Origin: JBMTVN01 sp046047235 | GTDB lineage: Bacteria; Verrucomicrobiota; Verrucomicrobiia; Limisphaerales; JAHDYP01 | Assembly: GCA_046047235.1 (NCBI GenBank) | Contig: JBJOII010000216.1 | Location: forward strand, 1-8,237 | Direction: 5' to 3' | Length of the DNA: 8,237 nucleotides | Shown: one piece after another, positions 1-7,432 of the stretch | Layout of the letters: each line of letters begins with the position of its first letter | Position numbering within the stretch: the first letter of the stretch is position 1 | The notes under the pieces: generated by a model | What the model was told of the DNA's origin: nothing | Seen by the model: the letters and a program-made list of their open reading frames with translations, nothing else | Databases searched by the model: none | Translations under genes and position numbers: made by a program

Positions 1-29
1 TCAACCAAAGGAGGAGGTGTCTCTGACAT
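1..29 (-). CDS. 5' end of an unidentified gene downstream in the operon (partial)
   Basis: Only the first nine codons are in the window, beginning with an ATG at 29-27 and reading MSETPPPLV before the edge. The ATG lies 11 bases after the TGA stop (43-41) of the 760-residue membrane protein, on the same strand. A weak purine-rich GAGAG element (39-35) sits five bases upstream. The tight spacing suggests co-transcription and co-translation with the upstream gene. Membrane proteins of that type are often encoded beside ABC-transporter or MoxR/DUF58 genes, but nine residues are not enough to identify this one, and the start itself is inferred. Confidence 0.4.
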
Positions 30-40
30 ATATGCTCTCT

Positions 41-2323
41 TCAAGGAACCACCGGTGAACCCACCGGAACAACCCACCTATACAGGGTGCTCTCCTGGAC
101 CCGTGACGACTTGAACCGCCGCAACGAAGCCACCGCCCCGTAATCCTTCACCCACACCAAAACCACCACGCGATCAGCCCCCAGCCCCTCACTCAAATCC
201 ACACCAGATGGAGCAATAAACTGACGCTGACCACCCTGGTTCACCGCTTGCGCCAAACCCAAAAACGAAGTCACCAGAAGATTCTGCAAATCCATGTCCA
301 GCCACTGCTGCGACGTCGAACCAAAAGCCTGCTGCCGCAGGTTCACCCGCGACTGGAACTGCTGCGCCTCAGCAAAGACCATCTCGGTCATCGGCAGCCC
401 TGAACCGCGACGAACCGTCCCGCTCATCACGCCCCCGGCCTCCACCCCGTCAAATAAGGTGTACCGATCCCCCTGCACCACCGCCACCCCCTCCAAACGC
501 TGCGCCAAATTATTCGTCACCATCACGCTCAACTCACCACGCTCCGGGATAACCGAAACCCCCAACGGCACCTCCCCCAACTGCGACCATTCCCATACCA
601 TCAACTGACTCGTCCACACCGGCACATAAACCTCCGCATCAAAACCCGTGTCGCGACGATTCAACACCAACTCAGCCGAACTGCGCCCACCCCCATACGA
701 ACCCGTATACTCACCCCGCAACGTCGAGTCCGCCAAATCGCTCGCCAGCGCATACCGATCATTCACCGGACTATACAACGATGCATACGTCCTCCCCCTC
801 ATCCCCATCCCCTCCACCCGATCCACCACATCCACCACATGCAGCTCGTTCCACTCGGTCTCACCCGCCCGCAGCCGATACCCGATGTAGTAAATCAGCA
901 ACGAAAACAACACCACGTACGCCGGAAAGGTCAGCCACGTCAGCATCTGCCGGTTCAATCGCTTCAATACCATCTGGTCCACCGGACCAATCACCAGCAG
1001 ATAAACCACCAGCAAAAGCAGCAGCCACTTCACCGGCAACTTCTGCACCTGACGACTGTCAATCATCAACCCATACACCCCATCCACACTCTCACCCCCA
1101 TAGGTGTAAAACTGCCCAGCATCAAACCAGCTCCACGGCAAATCCAACAACCTCACCCAAAACCAGTCCCGCTGCTTCCACCCACGAAACGGCTCCCTCT
1201 CCGGACTAAACAACAACACCGTCAAATAACCCCGCCCACGAAGTGCCTCAAAAATCCACGGCCTCCCATCCACCTCCAACACAGTTCGCGCCCCATCCCG
1301 CAACCGCGCACCCACCACCAGAAAATCTGACTCGTCCACCGTCAGGTCCGGCTCCAACCGCACAAACGGGTTCACCGACGAACGCCTGCCCGATATCCCC
1401 GCCCCCCCCGCAGTATACCGATACTTCTCCACACCCTGCGAATTCACTCCACCCGAGGGCACAAAACGTCGCCCGTCCCCTTCCGATAACAATGAAACCG
1501 GCGCCTCCGACATCAACCACCGCTGCAAAGCCCCCTTCGCCCGCACCGGCACCGCCTCCCCCAACTGAGCCGGAACCAACCGACGCAACCACGGCGTCGC
1601 ATTCACGTCCGCCGCCTGCTCCACCACCATCACCAAATGCCCGCCACCCTCCACCCAGGCCAACAACGCATCCACCTGCGGCTGCCCCATCTCCAATGCC
1701 CGCTCACTACTCAGATACACCGCGTCCATCCCCTCATACCCCACAACCTGATCCGGCAACATCTCCACCTGCATCCTCGCCGCCACCGGCTGCAAATCCC
1801 GCCGGTTACCATCATTCCCCAACTCCGGAAACCGCGGCGCAGCCGCATAGGTCCTCGCCACTGTCCCCATCAGAAATCCCTCCCAAAGGACCACCCGCGG
1901 CCGTAACCCCTCGTACTTCGCCCTCTCCCTGCCCCGCGAATCCAAAAGCCTCACATCCCACACCCCAGCCCGCCCCGCCGAAAACACCGGAATCGAAAAG
2001 CGCTTCCGCGTCCCACTCGGCAACTCCAGCTCCACACGCCGAATATCCTCGCCACCACCAGACCGGCTCCTCACCTCCACCACCGCATCAAATCCCGCCC
2101 CGTCATTGTAAACCTCACAACCCATGGAAAACCATCCCGCCTCCCTCACCTGACCGTCATACCCCGTCGGCTGACTCCCATACCCCAGAAAAACATCAAA
2201 CTGAAGCTCCGCCTCCAAACGGAACACCCCCAGCCCGCACACCAGCCAGAAAACCAATACCCAGCCCACGCTCCAAAGTGATTTTCTGCCAGACCACAAT
2301 ATGGGTGTGCATCGCGCGTTCAT
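41..2323 (-). CDS. Membrane-anchored protein with GATase-like/Rossmann domain and three TM segments
   Basis: 760 residues, not recognised as a named protein. Residues about 16-34 form a hydrophobic signal anchor after a basic n-region. Residues 40-135 look like an extracytoplasmic beta-sandwich. Residues about 140-250 resemble the class I glutamine-amidotransferase-like fold seen in large membrane proteins of this kind, with the pattern MDAVYLSS...LLAWVEGGGHLVMV at 199-233; I see no obvious catalytic Cys-His-Glu triad, so it is probably non-enzymatic. Two membrane helices follow at about 431-449 and 461-483, linked by the recurrent pattern GPVDQMVLKRLNR then TWLTFP. A soluble domain of about 275 residues (484-760) ends the protein and is probably periplasmic. 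The ATG at 2323 has AAGG four bases upstream and a candidate promoter at 2344-2372. The likely role is a cell-envelope or transporter-associated component; this is inference from architecture only. The next gene starts 11 bases after its stop. Confidence 0.85.
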   Translation of the reverse strand: MNARCTPILWSGRKSLWSVGWVLVFWLVCGLGVFRLEAELQFDVFLGYGSQPTGYDGQVREAGWFSMGCEVYNDGAGFDAVVEVRSRSGGGEDIRRVELELPSGTRKRFSIPVFSAGRAGVWDVRLLDSRGRERAKYEGLRPRVVLWEGFLMGTVARTYAAAPRFPELGNDGNRRDLQPVAARMQVEMLPDQVVGYEGMDAVYLSSERALEMGQPQVDALLAWVEGGGHLVMVVEQAADVNATPWLRRLVPAQLGEAVPVRAKGALQRWLMSEAPVSLLSEGDGRRFVPSGGVNSQGVEKYRYTAGGAGISGRRSSVNPFVRLEPDLTVDESDFLVVGARLRDGARTVLEVDGRPWIFEALRGRGYLTVLLFSPEREPFRGWKQRDWFWVRLLDLPWSWFDAGQFYTYGGESVDGVYGLMIDSRQVQKLPVKWLLLLLVVYLLVIGPVDQMVLKRLNRQMLTWLTFPAYVVLFSLLIYYIGYRLRAGETEWNELHVVDVVDRVEGMGMRGRTYASLYSPVNDRYALASDLADSTLRGEYTGSYGGGRSSAELVLNRRDTGFDAEVYVPVWTSQLMVWEWSQLGEVPLGVSVIPERGELSVMVTNNLAQRLEGVAVVQGDRYTLFDGVEAGGVMSGTVRRGSGLPMTEMVFAEAQQFQSRVNLRQQAFGSTSQQWLDMDLQNLLVTSFLGLAQAVNQGGQRQFIAPSGVDLSEGLGADRVVVLVWVKDYGAVASLRRFKSSRVQESTLYRWVVPVGSPVVP

Positions 2324-2535
2324 GAAGCCTTGTTAACCGCAAGGCTATAGTCGTATCCCCCCACCGAGGCAACGCCGTTCTGCCAATTCCATCCCCACTC
2401 CCCTCCCCGCATTACAAATCCCACCCGGCTTTGCACTTCTACTCACCCCACTCCCGTGCTACCTCGTATCCCATAGTCCAGCTCACCCAATTGCATCACC
2501 AGACCCAACCAAAACCCTGACACCCTCTACCCACC
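2324..2535. other. Divergent intergenic region between the membrane-protein operon and lemA
   Basis: This 212-bp gap should hold promoters for both directions. The leftward one is a candidate at 2344-2372. For lemA I find no convincing -35/-10 pair: TTGCAC at about 2431 and TTGCAT at about 2492 lack a partner at suitable spacing. No hairpin, tRNA or ORF stands out. The + strand here is very C-rich. Confidence 0.5.
2344..2372 (-). promoter_or_regulatory. Candidate sigma70-type promoter for the 760-residue membrane protein
   Basis: On the minus strand a TTGCCT box (2372-2367) and a TATAGC box (2349-2344) are separated by exactly 17 bases. Each matches four of six consensus positions. Transcription would start near 2337, leaving a leader of about 14 bases that contains the AAGG upstream of the ATG at 2323. 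Spacing and position are good, but the boxes are only moderate matches and the consensus for this organism's sigma factor is unknown. Confidence 0.4.
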
Positions 2536-3141
2536 ATGCTGATCACACCCATCATCCTACTCCTCATCCTGGCCGGCATCGTCGTGGTCGCCGCCATCAT
2601 CGTCGTCTCCATCTATAACCGCCTCGTCGGCCTCCGGAACCGATTCAAAAACGCCTACGCCCAAATCGACGTCCAACTCAAACGCCGCTACGACCTCATC
2701 CCCAACCTCGTCGAAACCGCCAAAGGTTACCTGCAACACGAACGCCAAACGCTCGAAGCCGTCATCAACGCCCGTAACCAGGCTTCCCAAGCCCGGGAAT
2801 CCGCCGCATCCAACCCCGGCAACCCTTCCGCAGTCCAAACCCTCGTTGGCGCCGAAAGCGCTCTCACCGGTGCACTCGGAAAATTCTTCGCCCTTGCCGA
2901 AGCCTACCCCGATCTCAAAGCCAACCAAACCATGGCCAGCCTCATGGAAGAACTCACCTCCACGGAAAACCGCGTCTCCTTCGCCCGCCAAGCCTACAAC
3001 GACTCGGTCATGTCCTATAACACCGCCCGCGAAGTCTTCCCCTCCAATATCATCGCCGGCATGTTCAGCTTCACCGCCGCCGAATCGTTCACAGTCGAAA
3101 ACCCCAGCGAACGCACCGCCCCCAAAGTCTCCTTCTCCTAA
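2536..3141 (+). CDS. lemA: LemA family protein
   Basis: 201 residues, the usual size for LemA proteins. An N-terminal membrane anchor (about 3-26) is followed by the family's signature region: YNRLVGLRNRFKNAYAQIDV at 27-46, then LKRRYDLIPNLVETAKGY at 48-65. The rest is mostly helical, with an ALGKFFALAEAYPDLKAN segment (113-130) and TENRVSFARQAYNDSV (143-158), and a short tail. LemA proteins are N-out membrane proteins whose cytosolic or periplasmic helical bundle has no proven biochemical activity, but they are repeatedly encoded beside M48 proteases, as here: the HtpX-like gene starts 34 bases downstream on the same strand. The ATG is preceded by CTACCCACC with no Shine-Dalgarno sequence, so initiation may be leaderless or SD-independent. 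An upstream in-frame alternative is not apparent. Family assignment is secure; function is known only by association. Confidence 0.95.
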   Translation: MLITPIILLLILAGIVVVAAIIVVSIYNRLVGLRNRFKNAYAQIDVQLKRRYDLIPNLVETAKGYLQHERQTLEAVINARNQASQARESAASNPGNPSAVQTLVGAESALTGALGKFFALAEAYPDLKANQTMASLMEELTSTENRVSFARQAYNDSVMSYNTAREVFPSNIIAGMFSFTAAESFTVENPSERTAPKVSFS

Positions 3142-3174
3142 AAGATCGCCGGGCCAGACACAGCAACGGTCCCC

Positions 3175-4920
3175 ATGGACTTCTTCGCCCGACAAGACAA
3201 AGCCCGCCACCTCACCGGCAGGCTCCTCGTGGCCTTCTCGCTCGCAGTCCTCCTCACGGTCACCGCCGTCTACCTGCTCGTCGTCCTGATCTTCCTCCGC
3301 CCCCCCAACCCCCAACACGCCACCCTCGCTAACTGGCTCTGGCAACCCCAGGCCCTCGCCATCGTCTGCGCATCCACCCTCGGAGTCATCGGCATCGGCA
3401 GCCTCTACCGCATCATTGAACTCGCCTCCGGTGGCCGCGTCGTCGCCCAGTCCCTCGGCGGTGTCCGCCTCCCCGCCCAACCACGCAATGAATCCGAAAA
3501 ACGCCTCCGCAATGTCGTCGAGGAAATGGCCATAGCCGCCGGCGTCACCATCCCCGAAATCTACGTGCTCCCCGATGAACAGGCCATCAACGCCTTCGCC
3601 GCCGGCTATACGCCCGACGATGCCGTCATCGGCGTCACCCAAGGCTGCCTGCAACAACTCTCCCGCGATGAACTCCAAGGCGTCATCGCCCACGAATTCA
3701 GCCATATCCTCAACGGAGACATGCGCCTCAATATCCGCCTCATGGGCGTCCTCTTCGGCCTGCTCTGCCTCGCCATGATCGGCCGTGTCCTCCTCCGAAC
3801 CCGCGGCCGCAAAAACCCCCTCCCCCTCCTCGGCCTCGGCCTCATCGCCATCGGTGGTATCGGCGTTCTCGCCGGTCGCCTCATCCAAAGCGCCGTCTCC
3901 CGACAACGGGAGTTCCTCGCCGACGCCGCCGCCGTCCAATTCACCCGCAACCCGGACGGACTCGCCGGCGCCCTCAAGAAAATCGGCGGACTCCTCGCCG
4001 GCTCCAAACTCCACTCCGCCCGCGCCCCCGAAGCCAGTCACCTCTTCTTTGCCAGTAGCCTCACCTCCAGCTGGTCCAACCTCTTCGCTACACACCCGCC
4101 CCTAACCGACCGCATCCGTGCCATCGACCCCTCCTTCGAAGGCCGCTTGACCCCCACTCTGCCCCCACCGCCCTCACCCGAAACCACCCCCATCTCCCAA
4201 CTCTCGCCCCACCACCCCCATACCCCTCCACCCCTCACCGCAGAATCCTGGATCAGCTCCGCCGGCCAGCTCGACCCCCAACTCCTCCAACGCGCCGCGG
4301 CCTGGCGCAATGCCCTCCCCCCAACAATCCAACAGGTCCTCCACACCCCACAGGGCGCCACCCAGACAATGTTCGCCCTCCTCCTCTCCCAGGATATCAA
4401 CACGCTCCCCGCCCAAATCGAAACCATCACCACCAACTACGGCCCCGACTTCACCCAAACCACCCAGACCCTCGCCCCACACCTCGCCTCCCTCCCCCAA
4501 GGCGCCAAACTCCCCCTCACAGACCTCTGCCTCCCCGCCCTCCGTGAACTGTCCCCCAACGATCAATCCTCTTTCCTAAATACCACCCGCGCGCTGATCG
4601 AAGCCGACCAGGAAATCAACCTCCTCGAGTTCGCCATCCAGAAAAGCCTCCAGCGTCACCTCCAGCCCCCCCACACCCCCCCCCCCCCCCCCCCCCCACC
4701 CCCCCCCGGCTCTACCGTTCGTCGCCGGGTCCCTTCCCCCCCGCCGCCCATCCATCCGCCACCACTCCCTGAAACCCGTCGCCCACGCCTGCGAAATCGT
4801 CCTCTCCGTCCTCTCTCACCTCACCTCCCCCCATCCCCAAACAGCCCAACAAGCCTTCGCAGCCGGATCCGCCTCCATCAACCTTCCCCCAAATTCCCTG
4901 CGCTGGCGGCCCCAGGATAG
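3175..4920 (+). CDS. M48 family (HtpX-like) membrane zinc metalloprotease; reading frame broken near codon 508
   Basis: Integral inner-membrane zinc endopeptidase probably acting on misfolded or damaged membrane proteins. Two membrane helices lie at about 16-40 and 60-82. The protease domain carries the zinc motif HEFSH at 173-177, a hydrophobic pair at about 188-204 and 217-239, the third-ligand region REFLAD at 245-250 (Glu246, with Asp250), and the conserved THPPL at 306-310. A proline-rich linker (about 325-356) leads to a helical C-terminal region, including ALIEADQEINLLEFAIQKSL at 473-492, which resembles the first half of a TerB-like domain. At 4676-4707 a C22-A-C9 run occurs. After it this frame gives low-complexity Pro/Arg sequence ending at 4920, whereas the +1 frame gives a convincing protein end at 5125. 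Restoring the frame by removing one C (or adding two) would give a protein of about 649-650 residues, close to related LemA-linked M48 proteins. No Shine-Dalgarno precedes the ATG. It probably forms an operon with lemA (33-base gap). Confidence 0.9.
   Translation: MDFFARQDKARHLTGRLLVAFSLAVLLTVTAVYLLVVLIFLRPPNPQHATLANWLWQPQALAIVCASTLGVIGIGSLYRIIELASGGRVVAQSLGGVRLPAQPRNESEKRLRNVVEEMAIAAGVTIPEIYVLPDEQAINAFAAGYTPDDAVIGVTQGCLQQLSRDELQGVIAHEFSHILNGDMRLNIRLMGVLFGLLCLAMIGRVLLRTRGRKNPLPLLGLGLIAIGGIGVLAGRLIQSAVSRQREFLADAAAVQFTRNPDGLAGALKKIGGLLAGSKLHSARAPEASHLFFASSLTSSWSNLFATHPPLTDRIRAIDPSFEGRLTPTLPPPPSPETTPISQLSPHHPHTPPPLTAESWISSAGQLDPQLLQRAAAWRNALPPTIQQVLHTPQGATQTMFALLLSQDINTLPAQIETITTNYGPDFTQTTQTLAPHLASLPQGAKLPLTDLCLPALRELSPNDQSSFLNTTRALIEADQEINLLEFAIQKSLQRHLQPPHTPPPPPPPPPPGSTVRRRVPSPPPPIHPPPLPETRRPRLRNRPLRPLSPHLPPSPNSPTSLRSRIRLHQPSPKFPALAAPG
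4676..4707 (+). repeat. Homopolymeric C tract (C22-A-C9) inside the M48 protease gene
   Basis: Positions 4676-4697 are 22 consecutive C, followed by one A at 4698 and nine more C at 4699-4707. The run encodes polyproline in any C-rich frame and coincides exactly with the point where the protease's good reading frame changes from 0 to +1. Such runs are mutable by slipped-strand mispairing in vivo and are equally prone to length errors in sequencing and assembly. The sequence alone cannot separate the two. Confidence 0.95.
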
Positions 4921-5125
4921 CTGCGGCCTCGCCGAACTGGAACACGCCATCCAATCTCTCCAGGAAGTCGCCCCCCTCCACCAGCGCAACCTCCTCTACG
5001 CCTCCGCTAAAGTCATCATGGCCGACCGCAAAATCACCCCCGAAGAAATGGAACTCCTCCGCGCCCTCGCCGATAGCCTCCATTGCCCCATACCCCCCAT
5101 CCTCCCCTCAAACCCCACCCCTTAA
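4700..5125 (+). pseudogene. Out-of-frame C-terminal part of the M48 protease (TerB-like end)
   Basis: In the +1 frame relative to the protease start, sequence from about 4700 to the TAA at 5123-5125 reads as ordinary coding sequence with mostly C/G third positions: ALPFVAGSLPPRRP, then HACEIVLSVLSHL, and a terminal helical block LLYASAKVIMADRKITPEE followed by MELLRALADSLHCPIPPIL. The ADxKITPEE...LLRALADSLxCPIPP pattern is what I expect at the end of TerB-like regions fused to M48 proteases. It has no start codon or ribosome-binding site of its own, so it is not a separate gene. It is the natural end of the preceding protease, cut off by the C tract. If the true tract length differs by one C fewer or two more, this joins the upstream ORF into a single protein. 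Confidence 0.8.
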
Positions 5126-5146
5126 TCATTAATAACCCCTATCCAG

Positions 5147-5223
5147 CATCCCATCTCCCATCTGCGATCTCCCCCTTGCGCAAAGCGCCATCCCCCCAGC
5201 TACCAGCTTCCAGCTTCTAGCTC
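5147..5223. repeat. Heptad-phased tandem repeats between convergent genes
   Basis: The 77 bases are exactly eleven 7-mers. The first array (5147-5174) is CATCCCA, TCTCCCA, TCTGCGA, TCTCCCC. A 21-base centre (5175-5195) is CTTGCGC, AAAGCGC, CATCCCC and includes the palindrome TTGCGCAA (5176-5183). The second array (5196-5223) is CCAGCTA, CCAGCTT, CCAGCTT, CTAGCTC. It fills most of the gap between the protease end (5125) and the lptD stop (5230). It resembles the short heptanucleotide repeats reported from intergenic regions of cyanobacteria and some other bacteria. Whether it is dispersed elsewhere in this genome cannot be seen here. Confidence 0.65.
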
Positions 5224-5227
5224 CTAA

Positions 5228-7432
5228 TTACCCCCCCAACAGCAAGGATGGCTTGTTGCGATCCGAACCCGGCGAATACCGCGGGAACGCCTTCAGCTGA
5301 AATGTAAAGGCCACGGTAAAATCCAGCTCGTCCGACCGGTTGTCCCGCACCCGAAAGGTCAACGCCCCGGTCCAACTCCGGAAATCCCGATACACAGTGT
5401 AATACTGCTCCTCCAGGGTCGAATCGCTCATCTCGTAATGATGCGACATCCGCAAACCCCAGTTCTCGTTCAACCGGTAATACAAGGTGCTCAGTAACAA
5501 ATCATGCCCCTGCGTAAACCCCAACTGCGGCTCCTCCCGTAAATACCGATGCCCAAACTGCCAGCTCCAAATGTCGTTGGGCGATAACGTCACGGTGTGG
5601 TTCGAAATCCGAATCCGCGGATCCTCCACATCCACCCGCAGCTGCGATGTCAACGTCACCCACGACCACGGCTTCAAATCCATGTCCGAAAAGAAATCCG
5701 AAAAACGCCCCTCCCCCTCAGGCTTCTCCAGATTCCAGTCCCCATACAAATCCCAGTCCACCACGTCCTCAACCTGCCCCCCACGCTTGGTCTGTATCCG
5801 ATTCCGCAAACCTAACCGCGTCGCCTGTCGCGACGTAATCGAATCCACCGAGTTGTAGTCCGGAAACCAGTGCGGCAATAACTCCAAACTCGGCCACTCC
5901 GGATCAAATTGCGGCAACTCCGCCACCGGCGTCGAAGGATCCGGCACATACGTGTAGTTCAACGCCGGCTGCATAATGTGCCGAATACCGTCCAACTCAA
6001 AAAACCGGTTCGATACCCCCGACCATAACCGCGAAACCTTGAACGACATCTCCGCCCCCGCATTCACCACCCAGCGGTCCGCCGCCTCCAACTCCATCCC
6101 CACACTGTCCGTCTCACCATACCCCGTATACCTAGCCCCAGCCCTCGGCGTAATGTTCAACCACCCGAAATACGTCAGCGGCATCAACAACTGATGAAAG
6201 GTGTCCGCCCGCCACGCAGAAAAATCATCCGCCACAACCTCCACCGGAAACCGCCGCTCAAAATACCCCACCGAAGACTCACCCTCGTAAAAAAATGGCG
6301 TCGGCCCCAGCTGCGTCCGATACGACGTCAGCTTCAAGTCCGGCAACCGCTCCGTCGTCCCATACCAGTCGTTCAAACGCTTCTGCGTCATCAGGTTCAA
6401 ATCCAAATTCAACCACGACCGATCCAACTCCAAAAAGGTCGCCGGCTGCTGGTTCTCCCGATACTCCGTCTCAAAAAAATCCCGACGCAAATACGCATCA
6501 CTGTCAGCCCGCACCGCCGCCCGAATCGTAAAGTTCGTCAACGGCTCTGACAAATGCGTGAACGCAATCCGATACCGGTCCGAATCCAACGGAACCAACT
6601 GCCCAAACTCACCCTCCGTGTCGTCCGACCCAATGTCGTGAAGATAATACCCCTTGAAATCCGTCTGCCCCAACCGCCGCCCCCCGTCATAACTCAAATC
6701 TAATCCCCCCCCAAAACCACGCTTCACCCGGTAATCCACATGCACCAAACCACCCAGCTTCTCCTCCCAATACCACTCATAACTCCCCAGCAAATACGGT
6801 CCGAACAATGAACGATACCCCGGTAACACCGATACCCGGTTCACCCGCTCCCCCAACGCCCGACGCATATACGGGAAATAAAACACCGGCACCTTCCCCA
6901 AATACACCACCGCATCCCGCGCCTCAAAATACCGCCCCGGCGCAATCGTCAACCGCCGCGCCTTCACCCGATACCCCGGCTCCGCAACATCATCCGAAGT
7001 CATATACGCCCCCTCCGCGATATAGACCTCGTTCGTTAAATCCAAATCCAAACCCCGCCCCGCCGCATACAAAGGCCACCGCCCCGTCCGAAAATCCGCC
7101 GTCCTGATCCTCCGATCCAAAAAGTTATACTGCAGCCTCGACCCCCGCCATACCTGGTTGTCCTGACTCAAGATCACCCGCCCCTCCACCAACACATCCC
7201 CCGTCCGCTCATCAAATTGCCCCCTGTCCGCCGTCAGTGTCGCCCCCTCCACCCGCACCACAAAGGTGTTGGTCACCACACCCAATCCCGTCTCGTAATT
7301 GTATAAAATATCCCCGGGCGCCAACGCCTCAATCTCCACCACCCGCCCCCCCTCATCCTCCCCCCCATATACCCCGACCAGACCCAAACCCGGGCCCAGC
7401 AATATAATCATGATGATTCGACGCCACCTCAT
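5228..7432 (-). CDS. lptD: LPS-assembly outer-membrane protein LptD
   Basis: Outer-membrane translocon that receives lipopolysaccharide from the LptA-type periplasmic bridge and inserts it into the outer leaflet. Counting from the ATG at 7432 (734 residues), a signal peptide (about 1-23, MRWRRIIMIILLGPG...) precedes an OstA/LptA-like beta-jellyroll (about 40-150; e.g. ATLTADRGQFDERTGDVLVEGRV at 64-86 in part). The junction motif LGKVPVFYFPYMRRAL follows at about 178-193, typical of LptD. The remainder (about 200-734) is an alternating aromatic/charged beta-barrel ending FTVAFTFQLKAFPRYS near the C-terminus. No cysteine is visible anywhere, so the inter-domain disulfides of the E. coli protein cannot form. 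A TTG at 7453 would add seven residues. I prefer the ATG because it starts a compact signal peptide, though neither start has a strong Shine-Dalgarno. A 29-codon ORF upstream overlaps the ATG by ATGA. The gene converges on the protease across heptad repeats. Confidence 0.92.
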   Translation of the reverse strand: MRWRRIIMIILLGPGLGLVGVYGGEDEGGRVVEIEALAPGDILYNYETGLGVVTNTFVVRVEGATLTADRGQFDERTGDVLVEGRVILSQDNQVWRGSRLQYNFLDRRIRTADFRTGRWPLYAAGRGLDLDLTNEVYIAEGAYMTSDDVAEPGYRVKARRLTIAPGRYFEARDAVVYLGKVPVFYFPYMRRALGERVNRVSVLPGYRSLFGPYLLGSYEWYWEEKLGGLVHVDYRVKRGFGGGLDLSYDGGRRLGQTDFKGYYLHDIGSDDTEGEFGQLVPLDSDRYRIAFTHLSEPLTNFTIRAAVRADSDAYLRRDFFETEYRENQQPATFLELDRSWLNLDLNLMTQKRLNDWYGTTERLPDLKLTSYRTQLGPTPFFYEGESSVGYFERRFPVEVVADDFSAWRADTFHQLLMPLTYFGWLNITPRAGARYTGYGETDSVGMELEAADRWVVNAGAEMSFKVSRLWSGVSNRFFELDGIRHIMQPALNYTYVPDPSTPVAELPQFDPEWPSLELLPHWFPDYNSVDSITSRQATRLGLRNRIQTKRGGQVEDVVDWDLYGDWNLEKPEGEGRFSDFFSDMDLKPWSWVTLTSQLRVDVEDPRIRISNHTVTLSPNDIWSWQFGHRYLREEPQLGFTQGHDLLLSTLYYRLNENWGLRMSHHYEMSDSTLEEQYYTVYRDFRSWTGALTFRVRDNRSDELDFTVAFTFQLKAFPRYSPGSDRNKPSLLLGG

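Noticed and set aside
1243..2325. 360-codon open frame on the plus strand opposite the 760-residue membrane protein
   Set aside because: Extremely Pro/Ser/Thr-rich with no domain pattern; the opposite strand encodes a coherent membrane protein with its own promoter and ribosome-binding site.
2557..4095. 512-codon open frame on the minus strand opposite lemA and the protease
   Set aside because: Its translation is a low-complexity Gly/Glu/Asp/Ala sequence with no motif. It is the antisense shadow of two well-identified genes on a C-rich strand that rarely produces stops.
4676..4707. Programmed ribosomal frameshift at the C tract
   Set aside because: Possible in principle, but no downstream stimulatory structure or known slippery heptamer is evident. 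Tract length variation or sequencing error is simpler.
4712..5083. 123-codon minus-strand frame opposite the protease tail
   Set aside because: The plus-strand +1 frame gives a better protein end with TerB-like pattern; the minus frame is Gly/Glu-rich low complexity.
5171..5190. Possible bidirectional terminator hairpin around TTGCGCAA
   Set aside because: The palindrome is only 8 bases with no loop and no flanking T run, so it is unlikely to work as an intrinsic terminator.
5147..5223. CRISPR-like array
   Set aside because: Units are 7 bases, contiguous and without spacers; no cas genes nearby.
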